DNA of 64,000 bases from Polytrichum commune. Taxonomy: Eukaryota; Streptophyta; Polytrichopsida; Polytrichales; Polytrichaceae. Where the stretch lies: positions 8,310,501 to 8,374,500 of the forward strand of contig OX485805.1 of assembly GCA_950295325.1 (NCBI GenBank), written 5' to 3'. Made by a program: the position numbers and the translations under genes. Below are positions 12,483 through 23,579 of this stretch, in pieces (position 1 is the first letter of the stretch; each line of letters starts with the position of its first letter). The notes under the pieces were generated by a model. That model worked only from the letters and a program-made list of their open reading frames with translations. It did not search any database and had not been told where the DNA came from.

Positions 12483-12937
12483 TCACAACATGCCACACAA
12501 CACACATAGGGCACCTTCTTTGTCTTGTTCCATTATTAAGCATGGTTCCAAATGTTTGACAAATACAAGGTTGAAGATGTTACCTTTAGCCCCAAAGCGA
12601 AACATTCTGCCATTTCTAAAACATAGCATAACTTATGGTGAATTCATGGAGGTGCTATGGTACTTTTTAACCCATTGGCCTCTAAATAATACTAAACACA
12701 ATTTCCCTTTGAATAATTATATATTGATCACTGTAGCATAAATATGGCACATAACCCACAACATGCCACACAACGCTCATGGGCACCTTGTTTTTCTTAT
12801 TCTATTGATATGTAAGTTTCCAATTGTTTGGAAAATACAAGGTTGATGATGTCTGCTTTAGCCCAAAATATGAACATTCCACCGTTTCTAAGAAATACTA
12901 ATAGAACTTATGATGAATTCATGAAGGTGTTATGGTA
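12483..12937 (+). repeat. Tandem direct duplication of ~185 bp
   Basis: 12483-12665 and 12757-12937 are diverged copies: both hold ACAACATGCCACACAAC, GGGCACCTT, ACAAGGTTGA.GATGT, TTTAGCCC, then GAATTCATG and CTATGGTAC / TTATGGTAC. The second copy stops at its TTATGGTA where the next mobile element begins. Confidence 0.7.
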
Positions 12938-15010
12938 CACCCTAGACTCCGTGATATCAACCTTCGTAATGTCATTCACTCTCTAATATCTTGAAACCCT
13001 AGGGAACGGATGTTTTGAATCCAAATCTCACTCCTTATTGTCACATTTCTCTCCCTTATATCGTGGTTTTTGTCATCAGTGCAAATCACCATAGAAGTCA
13101 ACCCACACGCTCGCATTGCGCCATGTGTCAATATGTGGAGTGTCTTCTTTGTATTCCTTATTCTTCTTTGTCTTCTTATGTCACTTGTTGATTTGTTGGT
13201 GCATGGATTTGTCATATTGTTTGGGAAGGCCAAGTGGGAAGTTGACATGTAAAGATAGATCGTGTGTTATGACACCGTAGATTTCCCATGGTATAATTTG
13301 TTCTAAACCCTTAACCCTAATCTTGAACCATGTCTTCTCCCTCTCCACGTGTCCCTCTCACATGTATTGCACGTCTCTTGGCAATTTAATCCACCAATGT
13401 GGGAAGCTCTTGAAGGAGTTGAATATGTACAGGTGTGTGCATTACTCATTGTGAAGGTCACCGCTTACTAATCTCATATGCAAGTCTTATTAACTATGCT
13501 TTCTACATATCCTTAAAAGCCAAGTTGTTTTGAATAGGAGATCGAGCATCATGCAATTGGTGTTATTGTAGAACACTTCCATGAATTGCTAATGAAGGTA
13601 TAGAAGCATTATTCTATACATTGGACGACAATGGTGACTTCAAGGTCGTTTTGTACACCAATTTTTGATTACTATAGATATTTTCTTAGCAAATAATGAA
13701 ATTCTTCGTAAGATGTTTGGGGTTTCGTCCATGTCGGGAATTTGATGTGTTGGTTGTCTCAATTCAATAGGGAAGAATTTGCTAGCCTTTGCAATGCCAT
13801 CTTTTTTAGAATTTGAAATAGTAGAGAGGTGAGTTGCATCTATGTCTACATTTGGATGACGTCCCTTATAATAATTATAGTTTTCATGTTTGTTTCCTGA
13901 GATGAATTTCTAGTGAGCTTAAATGTGAAAAATGTATGTCCTTGGATCCTTTTCACCCAAGGGTCAGTGATGTGGTGCCAAATTATAGGCTCATTATAGG
14001 GGGGCCTACGAGTCCAAGTTTTGACAATTTTGCATATAGGGTTGTTAATGTTTAGGGAGGATTTGGGCATTATCAGTCAAGATCCTAGTGTTTCCAAGAC
14101 CAACCGGTTACATGTAAACATCTTTCATGTTTTCTTTGTTAAATTGAGGAATATTCTATAAATTTCCTATAAATGGATTAGATCGAGGTAAAATCCTTCT
14201 CTTCTCTCTTAAATTAGAACTATTACACCCTTGAGCTTCTTGTCTTTAGTGTCTAATTTTTGCACAAATTTCAATATCATCACTTCATTTTGGTCTACAC
14301 ATGACATAAATTAGTAATGCTAGCAAGTTCCCTTTTAGCATCTAAACAAATGCAATTTTCTACTATGATTAAAATGTACTATTGTTTTGCTTGAATTCAA
14401 AAAAAAAATTAAAATTCAACTTCTCAAAAAGGTTCACTTATGTAGACATATACACACCACGAGTCCACCGCACAACTATTGTCATCCAAAAATCATCAAG
14501 TTTGATTCTTCATCATCAACTTCATAAAGTCCACACTTAATGCCCTAGCTACCTAAATGCCTCCCTCCTGCATCCAAAGCTTCCATAGCTTCACTTGACC
14601 CATAATCAAGATCATCCGGTTGCCCACCCACTAGAGAACCTAACCAATTTTCATCATCTCCAAAATTATGTAGATCCATATTTATATCATTCTCCCCATC
14701 ACCCTCTTCATAATCTTTCTGATATGCGCCATGTTGGGGTCTTGCACCAAAATCATGTTCAATTTTCTCAATTTGTTGGACTGCCCGATCGTACATAACC
14801 TTTACGTATGTGTGCAACTTTGAGAGATCATCCATGTCCCATGTATGATCTCATCAATTTCAATAAAACAATGTTGCACTTTGTGTAATTCGAGAATGTC
14901 ACATGCTACACTAATTCTTTATTATCACACATCCATGTTAACACTACAAAACTTCGTAATATCACATGCACTTTGGTTGCCTCAAGTGTGATACTATGGA
15001 GTTTAGAAAG
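12938..15010. mobile_element. Probable 2.1-kb hAT-like element (family C-hAT, long form)
   Basis: The left 310 bp (CACCCTAGACTCCGTGATATCAACC onward, quoted in part) match the right part of the 39580-40152 element in reverse complement. The right 130 bp (14881-15010, ending ACTATGGAGTTTAG) match that element's other end. The intervening DNA is extra, so this looks like a longer family member. The left flank is TTATGGTA; the right flank ATAGGTACTT resembles what follows in the uninterrupted tandem copy (CTATGGTACTT), consistent with an eroded 8-bp duplication. It holds a minus-strand frame at 14835-14545 with an acidic C-terminal part and no domain I recognise, plus a nested family A MITE. Confidence 0.45.
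14048..14205 (+). repeat. Truncated MITE family A copy
   Basis: Shares GATTTGGGCATTATCAGTCA and TCCTAGTGTTTCCAAG with full family A copies, then fades after the TTCCTATAAATGGATTAGATCG region. The right terminus is missing. It sits inside the 12938-15010 element. Confidence 0.6.
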
Positions 15011-15021
15011 ATAGGTACTTA

Positions 15022-15329
15022 GGGCCGGTTCACACTATGCCCAAGTCGAGAGGAGAAGCGTCACTTTTCTGGACCAAACTATGTCGAGAGGAGAAGCTAT
15101 ATTCAGATTTTGAATATTTTAATGAAAAAAAGTTCGGCCTCTCGAGAGGCCGAACTCTTGGCATCATAACTTCCTAAAAGTGCTGCCACCTAGGCTGTTT
15201 TGAAGGCGACGTCCTTTGGACTTCGGCCTCTAAGTGTGAAGGCCGAGAGGACGGACTTTGGACATTTCTGCATTTTCATTGGTCCAAACGCTTCTCCTCT
15301 CGAAGTTTGGCCATAGTGTGAACCGGCCC
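15022..15329. mobile_element. Tourist-like (PIF/Harbinger) MITE with TTA target duplication
   Basis: The 308-bp element has terminal inverted repeats of about 24 bp (GGGCCGGTTCACACTATG at the left, its complement CATAGTGTGAACCGGCCC at the right). The trinucleotide TTA occurs immediately on both sides (15019-15021 and 15330-15332). GGGCC termini with a TTA/TAA duplication are the hallmark of Tourist/Harbinger elements. The interior carries a perfect 26-bp palindrome at about 15130-15155 (AGTTCGGCCTCTC plus its complement) and further inverted copies of AGAGGAGAAGC, so the whole element can fold on itself. It encodes no protein. Confidence 0.9.
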
Positions 15330-15507
15330 TTATAGTGTAATTCAGACTGCAGACCAAGTCATCCATTAATTCCAAGCTCCAAACTCCAAGCTGTAATATA
15401 CTGTAGTATTCTACATGAGTACTAGGTCTTAGTAGAATCTCATTTCTGTCTTGCTTGTGAAAATTGTCAGGTATGAAATCTGTGATTGGGAAGTACCAAG
15501 TCTGAAG

Positions 15508-15740
15508 CACTGCTTGGAAAGAACCGGCGGTTAGTTACAGATGAACCGGTTGAGTTTGAGAAATAACCGGTTGAAGTTCAAGACTTCAAGAGAATTACTG
15601 ATCATTTTAGAGGAATCTATAGAAGAATATACCTCAAATGAATAAAAGCAATACCGGAAGATCTCAACATGTATCCGGTTGGATTAAGAATCACTAGGAT
15701 CTTGACCGACTATATATGCCCAAAACCTTCCCGGGCACTG
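15508..15740 (-). mobile_element. hAT-like MITE family A, full copy
   Basis: The 233-bp copy starts CACTGCTTGGAAAGAACCGG and ends TTCCCGGGCACTG. It is flanked by a perfect 8-bp duplication GTCTGAAG (15500-15507 and 15741-15748). It is opposite in orientation to the copies at 19086 and 26683. Internal landmarks are GGTTAGTTACAGATGAACC and CACTAGGATCTTGACCG. The short imperfect inverted termini and 8-bp duplication fit the hAT superfamily. Confidence 0.9.
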
Positions 15741-15989
15741 GTCTGAAGATGTATTGGTGGATTTAAGAAATAAATAAATAAAAATACTTGATATAGTGAA
15801 CGTAGAAATTAACACTGGAAATTATATATATCACAACCAAGTTCAGTCAATTGACTGAAAATATCAACACAGTTAAATCATGCTGTCAAGTTTTGGACTT
15901 TTAGGGGGCCGAGAGCTAACTTGATGCTCTCATCATAGTCATGTTGGAAACATGGCCTGCAAGGCAAGCAGGCCTATAGTGGACACTTT

Positions 15990-16400
15990 TAGCTCTGGCT
16001 ACTTTTCCTAAAATGTGAAATACACAATTAATGCAAGATGATTAACAAATCCAAGTCATGGACATAGCCATTTTCTTCACAATTTTGGAGGTTATATACA
16101 TTATTATAAGCATTGAATCAATGTACAGTACAGTAGATTATTTTTCTTTAATATATACTAGTAGGATGTCCCCAGTTGTATTGATGATTAAGTATACTAT
16201 ACTCAACTACTCTATTAGAATAGTTAACAAATTGTGATCATGTAGTTCAACTTTTTTTGGTCCTCTTTTCAACACATGTTTCTTTGGTGTTTGTTTTTAT
16301 GCACACGTGTGACCTCACCAAACACCAATGTTCAAATGTAGGTAGTATTAGGTGTATGTTTAATATGAGAAACCAAATTAGGTACATACCATATGGGTTC
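15990..16400 (+). repeat. Dispersed repeat family C, copy 2
   Basis: Shows the family landmarks GAAATACACAATTAATGCAAG, TTAACAAATCCAAGTCATGG, TCATGTAGTTCAAC and TTTCTTTGGTGTTTGTT in order, more diverged than the other copies and interrupted by extra sequence near 16100-16200. Confidence 0.6.
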
Positions 16401-17129
16401 ATGGTTATATCATCTCAAAATTTGATATTATCTATTAGACTAATTTAAGATCTGTGTTGATATTTTCAACTTTGTCGAATCAACTTTAGATATGCATCAT
16501 AATTTAGAGTGCATGTCATTTCATGTTGTTTTTGTTTGAACATATAAGAGAACCTATAACGTGTGCAAATGTGGCCCAATATGGTGACAAATGCAACTCC
16601 AATCAAAGTAACAACCCACAAGATTGGCCGGATGGATAGATTACTCTAGTGCCTCCAAGTAATGACATTGTATATCTTGTGATTGTTCAATTGCATAATG
16701 TTGGTTTGTGGGTCACACTCATCCGTACGAACCACCTAAACTCATCTTAAGTATGTTATTTCATCCCTCACAAAACCGCTCTTCATCCAACCTAAAATAT
16801 TGTAGCTTCATCTAAAATTCATCCACTACTACCGCGATGGAGAGATTGCTCAAAGTACCTAACTTCCACCAAATTCAACACCGGCCACCTTTGGCTGGGT
16901 TGGCCCGAGTAGTGGGAGAGTTGAGGGTTTAAACCACCCTTCCAATGACTAGTACTCAGATGGGTGGTCTTTTGCCACCTTCTAAGCCAACACTCCAATC
17001 AATATTAAAGCTAGAGTTTTGGTTTCTAACTTAATCTCTGACTTTCTCATTGTCTATTAGCTACTAATTTCTATTTCTATCTCATGCCTCTAAGCCTCAA
17101 CCCAGTAAAACCCTCAACAATTAGCAATG
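16401..17129. other. No gene seen
   Basis: Intergenic sequence with no convincing frame, RNA gene or repeat boundary. Confidence 0.45.
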
Positions 17130-17622
17130 TAACCACAACTAATTTACCCATAACTAATGCAGTCAAAATTAATGTGATAAAAACTAATGCAGCTAGACCT
17201 AATGTAAATAGAACTTTATGAAATCAAAAGCTAATGCAACCATAAGTAATGTAATCAGAACCTTATGAAATCATAAGTAGTGCAACCAGATTCCTATGGA
17301 ATTAGAAATTAATGCAACTAGCAGTAATACAACCTTGATATACAATCAGTTGCGGCCTTTACTTCAACCACAAAGTCATCTGGCTATAGATCTAGCCGTA
17401 CCTACATCTAGTAAACTCCTAAACTCATATGTCTTTGTTTGCCGCCCTCTCGATCCAATGGCCTTCATCTACTCAACCTTGATCCGCTTGACACTCCATC
17501 CACATACGCCATTGTCTGCTTGACGCTTCATCCAAATATATCTTCATCCGCTTGACGCTTCATTTGCATACGCTTTCATCCGCATACACCATCATCCACA
17601 TACACTTTCATCTGCTCAACAT
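17130..17622 (+). repeat. Two degenerate short tandem-repeat tracts
   Basis: 17130-17335 repeats variants of AACTAATGCAACCATAA many times with a period of roughly 15-20 bp. 17475-17622 repeats variants of CATCCGCTTGACGCTTCATCC with CATACGC spacers. Neither has a coding reading that stands out; the frame at 17296-17523 merely spans them. Confidence 0.65.
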
Positions 17623-18725
17623 TGTGTTGGATCTTCGTGTATTGTCTAATTGTTTTAATAATAATAACTAACTAACATTAATCTAATTCCTAACAACTAA
17701 CTTCTTTTTTTACTAGACCATGGGCCTTACTTAACTCAAATTATTAGCACCCGATAATTACACCTTTCATACCTAATAATATTGTTGTCTATTATAATTT
17801 CAACATACCACAATGATTTTGGCCAATGTAATTTTTCTTGATCTATGCCAGTTTTTAGCCCACAATATCATACATTCAAAACTACATTGTTTATGATAAA
17901 TTATGTGGGTTTACTTATGGTGTGACATATCTTTCGATGCACTATAGTGTGGCCCAATATGTACGCAGTACTTTGGAATATTATTCCCAATGTTTTTAGT
18001 GTTGGTTTCCCCAAATATAGTGTGGCCCACTATATTTACCATAAACGATGTAGTCTTGAATATGGAATCAATATTTCTTACACAAAAATTGAAAGAATGT
18101 GGATTGAAAGATGCAATTTGAATATATAATGGTGGTATTATACCAAAACATCAATAATTTTATTAAGTTGTCTATCACAAGTTTGTATTCAAATGTGATT
18201 TTTTAAATAATTATTAATAAACCACCCTAGTTTTCAATCCACAAAAAATGGAGTGAGCCTTGACACTTTCGACCTACACTAATTTTTAGCCCACAATAAT
18301 AGGTGTGATTGGTGTAGGTTACATTACCTTTCATTGAACCTCTAGTGCTATCATTGGTTGTTGCTATTCAATTTTTGAAATGTTCGGAGTTCCCCAAACT
18401 AATGACTTGGCAAGTGGAACAACTTCCCTACATGTTTATTTGTTGCTTTTGGAAGGTCATTTATCTTGAAAATGCTACATAGCCATACTAAATGTGTAAT
18501 TGACATGTAATTATAAGGATTTGACATGTCAATTAAACATTTCGTAATGGGTACTCCATAGTCTAGTTGCATGGTACTTCCAACATTTGTCAATTGTTGA
18601 CATGTAACACCAAGTGTCATATGATACCCTCCCTACAATCAACTTAGATGCGACCAAGCAATTACAAGGTGACATTTAATATGGGTCAATGATGAATAGT
18701 GTGGGGATCAAATGTTTGGTGACAA
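17623..18725. other. No gene seen
   Basis: AT-rich intergenic DNA. Several copies of a phrase like GTGTGGCCCA.TAT occur at 17950-18035, but no element ends are clear. Confidence 0.4.
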
Positions 18726-18925
18726 GTGTAGCTGAGCTACTCAAATTTTGATTGTGCTAGCCAACTGTAGTGGCAAATTCTAGGGTTGCCTTAAATCAAG
18801 ATCCTTTGAACATCTATGGAGTTTTCTTCAATCGAGTAGAGTTTGAGAATCGTCTACAAAGTACTTTGTTGTGGTTGCACAGGTGACGCAACATTTGCTT
18901 GATGGACAAATTTGTTCAATTTCTT
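18726..18925 (+). repeat. Distal copy of the oxidase upstream sequence (block Q)
   Basis: Matches 20519-20722: shared landmarks are TTTTGATT, GCCAACTGTAGT, TCTAGGGTTGC, GATCCTTT, TCTACAAAGTAC and CACAGGTGACGCAAC. Together with the blocks at 20.2-21.0 kb, it shows that the region upstream of the sarcosine-oxidase-like gene was duplicated more than once. Confidence 0.7.
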
Positions 18926-19085
18926 AGTTTATGTGATGTAGTAAGAATAGGGAAGTCTTTTTATTGGCTTTGTCTTGAGGGAAGAGATCTAGGTAGTCTT
19001 TGAAATGGGCTAAAGTTTGGCAGCCAACTAGAACCAACCACATTTGTGTTATGATTCTATATTTTCAGTAACTCACTCTTCAAGT

Positions 19086-19309
19086 TAGTGTGCGGAGAGA
19101 TTTTCTAACGTAATCGGTCAAAATCCTAGTGTTTCCAAGTCCAACCAGTTACACATTGACATCTTTTAGCTTTTCTTTATTAATTTGAAGTATATTCCAT
19201 AGATTCCTCTAAAAGTATCATAATTATTTTAAAGTTTTGAACTTCAACTTGTTATTTCTCAAACTCAACTCGCTCATTTGTAACTAAAAACCAGCTCTCT
19301 CGTTCATTG
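19086..19309 (+). mobile_element. hAT-like MITE family A, full copy
   Basis: The 224-bp copy has degraded termini (TAGTGTGCGGAGAG at the left, CTCTCTCGTTCATTG at the right). Its flanking octamer CTTCAAGT is perfectly duplicated (19078-19085 and 19310-19317). The interior carries AATCCTAGTGTTTCCAAGTCC and AACTTCAACTTG as in the other copies. Confidence 0.88.
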
Positions 19310-19317
19310 CTTCAAGT

Positions 19318-20199
19318 GGAATCCAATTATACACAAGTGAGTCTTGATCTAAAATGATCTCTAAAATGAACCAAAGATTGACCTTTGTTAGACAATCCAG
19401 TGGAATTAGCCAAGTGTGCAGGATACTAATAAGCAAGAGCACTCTTGCAACTATCCGCTTGTTCGTAGAATGCATGAATACATGCTTGACTACAGTATGC
19501 TTTTGTAGATATTGCAACTCTAAAACTAAACTGTCTCGTGACTACATGATATATTTGTCAAGAGGACGATTCCTTTGTGGGCGGGAGATTTGAACCTGTT
19601 CAAATGCCTGGGAACAAGTGTGTTCCAGAAGGTTCCTATTTGATTGACTCAAGTTCACCAAGGGTGACATGTCACTTTGTATGTCTGAGGTGGACCTTTC
19701 TAATCCTAGTTGGACAATGACTAAGGGTGAGTTTCCATATCAATCGTACGCCCACTGGATTCTAGTGTGATAAGGACAAACCCGTTCAAATGTAGAGGGA
19801 ATTTGATGGGGTAGGGTTAGTATGTGCCAACTAGCTATTCCCATCTTCTCAAATCCGGGCCCACCTACTAACCTCCTCCTCAAAGTTAAAACCTCCCCCT
19901 CCTTCTAAAATCGCTCTTCAAAATTTTCAGTGGCCGACACTTGTAAGTTAAATATTCTTCAGTGAGCGCATGGAAGTCTAGCAGCCCATGTCCACGGCCC
20001 TCCACATTTTGGCATACCGCTATAATGTGGTTGGATGACAACTTGCCCTTAAGTACATGTATAATGTGATTGGATGACACCTCCAATCCATTATTTTCTA
20101 GAATCAAGTGGGCGAGCGCCCTTACATAGAAACTCAATCCAAGGAAGTGAATGTAATTCCTTAAATAGGGTTAACAGCATTCAATTATGTAGAAAGGAT
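19318..20199. other. No gene seen
   Basis: Intergenic; the frames at 19354-19593 (+) and 19886-20137 (-) resemble nothing I know. Confidence 0.4.
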
Positions 20200-21045
20200 T
20201 TCAAGCCAAATTTTGGCCGCCAGATGGAATTTGTTCGCCATAGCTTGCTTTAGTTTGGTGCAGATACTCTTCATCAGAGATGGGGTCATCAAGAATCTCC
20301 AAGGTCTTCTTCGTGTCATTCAAAGAAACCGCCTCGTGCTGCCAAATCCATACCTAGTGAACAAAGTTGTGCACAACTACATTACATGCGGACGACTTTG
20401 AATAAAACTGCACAAACATTTGCACCTGAGGATGGATTTAGAGCTCGGAGACTTAAAGTAAGTATGCACAAATTAAGTGGAGAGCAGCATCTCGGTTGAG
20501 TCTGGAGATGCATCATAAAGGTAGCAGCTTGCTGCTCATATTTTGATTTTGCTTGCCAACTGTAGTTGCATCTAGGGTTGCATGATCTCATCAAGTTTCT
20601 AAGGATCCTTTACCTCTACGGAGTTTCTTCAGGGCCCGAAGCTCTGAGATAATCATCTACAAAGTACATCTGCAGGGATCATCTCACAGGTGATGCAACA
20701 ATTGATTGATGGACAGATTCACCTGAGTGGAGAAGAGATTTTAATTTAATGTGCTATCAAGCCAATTGACGGCCAGATAGAACTTGTTCGCCATAGCTGC
20801 TTTAGTTTGGTGCAGATGCCCTTCATTAGAGATGGGGTCAATGAGAATCTAGGTCTTCATTCTGGCAATCAAAGGAACCGCCTCGTGCTGTCAAATCCAT
20901 ACCTAGTGACCAAGCTATGCACAACTTTACCCTGGTGACTTTAAATAAAGCTACACATCCCGCAAACTTTTGTACCAGCGTGGAATCAAAAGAACGCACT
21001 AAGTACATAACTGGAGAACAGCATCTCGGTGAATGGAGATGCATC
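20200..21045 (+). repeat. Duplicated promoter region of the oxidase gene
   Basis: Block P occurs twice: 20200-20520 and 20757-21045, sharing TTCGCCATAGCT, TTAGTTTGGTGCAGAT, AGAGATGGGGTCA, CCGCCTCGTGCTG, AATCCATACCTAGTGA and AGCAGCATCTCGGT. Between them lies block Q (20519-20722), also present at 18726-18925. Each P copy has a TATA-like site (TTTGAATAAAACT at about 20397 and TTTAAATAAAGCT at about 20940). The order is therefore Q, MITE, P, Q, P, gene. The cause may be tandem duplication of the 5' region, or loss of older tandem gene copies. Confidence 0.8.
20940..20952 (+). promoter_or_regulatory. Possible TATA box of the oxidase gene
   Basis: TTTAAATAAAGCT about 205 bp upstream of the ATG at 21158, within the nearer copy of block P. 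A weaker counterpart is in the farther copy. No other TATA-like site lies nearer the start. Confidence 0.35.
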
Positions 21046-21157
21046 TAAGGGTGATGTAATCGAAGATGCATGATTTTTCTTATACCTTTCTAACTCAGAG
21101 CAACAACTTTTCTTCAGGTCCAACGGCAGATCGTTAGAATTAAAATTTCTTGTCAGT

Positions 21158-22423
21158 ATGGAGAAGGATTTGCTAAAGTTCGATGTGGCCGTCATAGGGT
21201 TAGGCGCCATAGGATCTGCAGCATGTCGCCATCTTTCTCAGGGACCGAATTCGGTAGTATGCATCGGACCCGGGGAACCGAAGGACTTGAAGGAACACAC
21301 AGGAGTGTTCGCCTCGCACTACGATGAGGCTAGAATCACACGAATCGTGGACAAGGATGATGTGTGGTCGAAGCTTGCGGCAAGGGCCATTGACTCGTAT
21401 CCATCCATCGAGGATGAGAGCGGCATCAAGTTCCATCACCCTGTTGGATCACTTAGAGTCACCCCCTTCCACAAACAACCAAGAGACAGCTTGGCGGCAT
21501 CATACGAAGTTGCGAAACGAAATGGCGCGGTGGTGGAGCTTCTAGAGAATGGCGGGGAGCTCAAGGCCAGGTTCCCTTACATCCACTTCGAAGAGCGTCA
21601 TGCAGGTGTAATCGAGCGGGGAGGGGCGGGGTATGTAAATCCTCGGGCTATGGTGAAAGCGCAGCTAGAATGTGCGGGTAGACATGGTGCACACATAGTT
21701 CCAGAGACGGCAGTGGAAATTGAAGCCACAGATGATGGAGTGGTTGTTTCCACGGATGGAGGCAGGGTTATCTCCGCATCGAAAGTTCTCCTCTGCACCG
21801 ATGCTTACACGAATCTGCTTCTTCCAGGGAAGGAACTGTCTTTACAAACATATCTTGTCTCTGTTGTACTTGCAGAGATTAGAAAGGAGGAGGTGGAGAA
21901 CTTGACAGGAATGCCATCCATCATCTGGATGCTTGATAATCACCCTATCTTTCACTCTGTGTATGTCTTCCCTCCTGTGCTCTACCCTGACGGCAAGGAG
22001 TACATCAAAATTGGTGGATCGGAGTGGAAGCCTCATGAAACATCAAAACCAGAGGATATCGTCCAGTGGTTTCACGGAGATGGTAGGCCAGAGGAAACCG
22101 AATCACTCCAGAAAATTCTCACTCAACTACTGCCGCAAACCAGGTTCAACTCGTTCCAAAGAAACTCATGCATTGTGACCTACACTGCAACGAATTACCC
22201 TTATGTCACGGCTATGGATGGCAAACCTAGCCCTGAAGCACAGGTTTTTGTGTGCACGGGCGGGTGTGGCGCCGCTGCCAAATCCTCTGACGAGATTGGC
22301 CGCATGGGTGCTCTCCTAGTTGGCCATGGCGTGTGGAAGTATGACATGGAGGAACACAATTTCGCAGCAGTTTTCTCGAAAGATCTACAACATGATGCAT
22401 ATCAAAGTGCTATGGTCCGATGA
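21158..22423 (+). CDS. Sarcosine oxidase-like FAD-dependent amine oxidase
   Basis: Single-exon, 421-aa flavoenzyme of the DAO/monomeric sarcosine oxidase family, expected to oxidise N-methyl amino acids such as sarcosine, or a cyclic imino acid, making hydrogen peroxide. The N-terminal Rossmann fold has VAVIGLGAIGSAACR with the GxGxxG motif at residues 14-19. The family's substrate-arginine-like segment follows (SHYDEARITR, 54-62). Cys338 in NSCIVTYT fits the cysteine that binds FAD covalently in monomeric sarcosine oxidases. The C-terminal flavin loop reads CTGGCGAAAKSSDEIG, where relatives usually have a GHGFK-type sequence, so chemistry may differ. Plant homologues (Arabidopsis SOX) are about this long. 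The C terminus (AMVR) is not a PTS1 peroxisome signal, unlike what a peroxide-forming enzyme would suggest. The ATG at 21158 is the only one giving the complete Rossmann strand. Confidence 0.85.
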   Translation: MEKDLLKFDVAVIGLGAIGSAACRHLSQGPNSVVCIGPGEPKDLKEHTGVFASHYDEARITRIVDKDDVWSKLAARAIDSYPSIEDESGIKFHHPVGSLRVTPFHKQPRDSLAASYEVAKRNGAVVELLENGGELKARFPYIHFEERHAGVIERGGAGYVNPRAMVKAQLECAGRHGAHIVPETAVEIEATDDGVVVSTDGGRVISASKVLLCTDAYTNLLLPGKELSLQTYLVSVVLAEIRKEEVENLTGMPSIIWMLDNHPIFHSVYVFPPVLYPDGKEYIKIGGSEWKPHETSKPEDIVQWFHGDGRPEETESLQKILTQLLPQTRFNSFQRNSCIVTYTATNYPYVTAMDGKPSPEAQVFVCTGGCGAAAKSSDEIGRMGALLVGHGVWKYDMEEHNFAAVFSKDLQHDAYQSAMVR

Positions 22424-23579
22424 AACTTTGTAACCGGATACGGTGATGGCTGAAGCTGCTTGCGGGTGATTCATAATCTGCTTCATCGAGAATGGAACTT
22501 ACTCGCCATAGCTAGGTATGATGCGATTCATATATGTGAAATTAGTAGGCTGGAGGAGATTCACATATTCACTGCACCGACAACCATGCACACGATTCAA
22601 TAGTCACACCCTAGACTAGTAGTTGTTCTGTTCAAGAAACTTACCGTACTAGATATACTGTACTATACAGCCCGATGATCACTTCAAAAAAAAAAACCTA
22701 ACCTGCAACATAATATCAGTAAAATGAAATGTAGAAGAAAATTTAATTATCATACAAGTTAGGTCATCAGACACTTATAGAGAAATGAAACTTGTGTAAA
22801 TGTGTATACTTATTACTCATGATCATGTGGATATGAATTGTTTGTCCACATGGATGTTGAACCCTCCTGGAGGGTGCCTTGTGCAGAATTGAGATATTAT
22901 TAGGCGACCGTTCAAACCTTAGGCTTATGAATAATTGGTTGAAGCATCTCTGTTTCTATCTACTTACATGCAAAACCACATACATAGATCTGAGGCACAA
23001 GTAGGTGAACACTTTGTGAAACCCTAACCTCAAACAGAATAGATTGTAGTGAGAATGTGTAGAAGGAAATCAAATGGACCAATATCATAGACACGTCGTA
23101 GACTTTGAAAGTTACGGGAATTTTATAGTACCAGTCCTCGTCATGGTTCATGTAATCACAAATCAATAATTGCTGCATGGGCAGATTTGTATCCTCTTCA
23201 ATTCTCATCAACATGATACACAATTCTATCAAACCCTAGCTCCTGGATGATCAATTCAAGAAACTTCTGCTACTACATGTACAGCACTGCCTACATACAC
23301 TGAACACACATAACTCGGAGGAACAACAGGATGTCCACAGCATGAGAATCTGATCTGCAACAGATAAGTAAAGTGTAGAAGGGAAAAAGAAAAGAAAAAA
23401 CGAAGCAAAAAGCAAACATATCACATTGTAAGATCATGTATTGACACATTGAAGCTTGTGTGATTTGCACCATGTCTCATGATCCTGTCTATACATAGTG
23501 TGGTGTTGATGAATGACTTGTAGATGGTGTTCAGGAGAAAAGCCTAAGTTGAGTTACAAATTCATAGTTGGTAGTGGGT
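22424..23579. other. No gene seen; 3' flank of the oxidase gene
   Basis: The first ~200 bp are probably the 3' untranslated region. No polyadenylation signal stands out. The frame at 22960-23232 (-) has no known motif. A run of ten A's lies near 22688. Confidence 0.45.
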
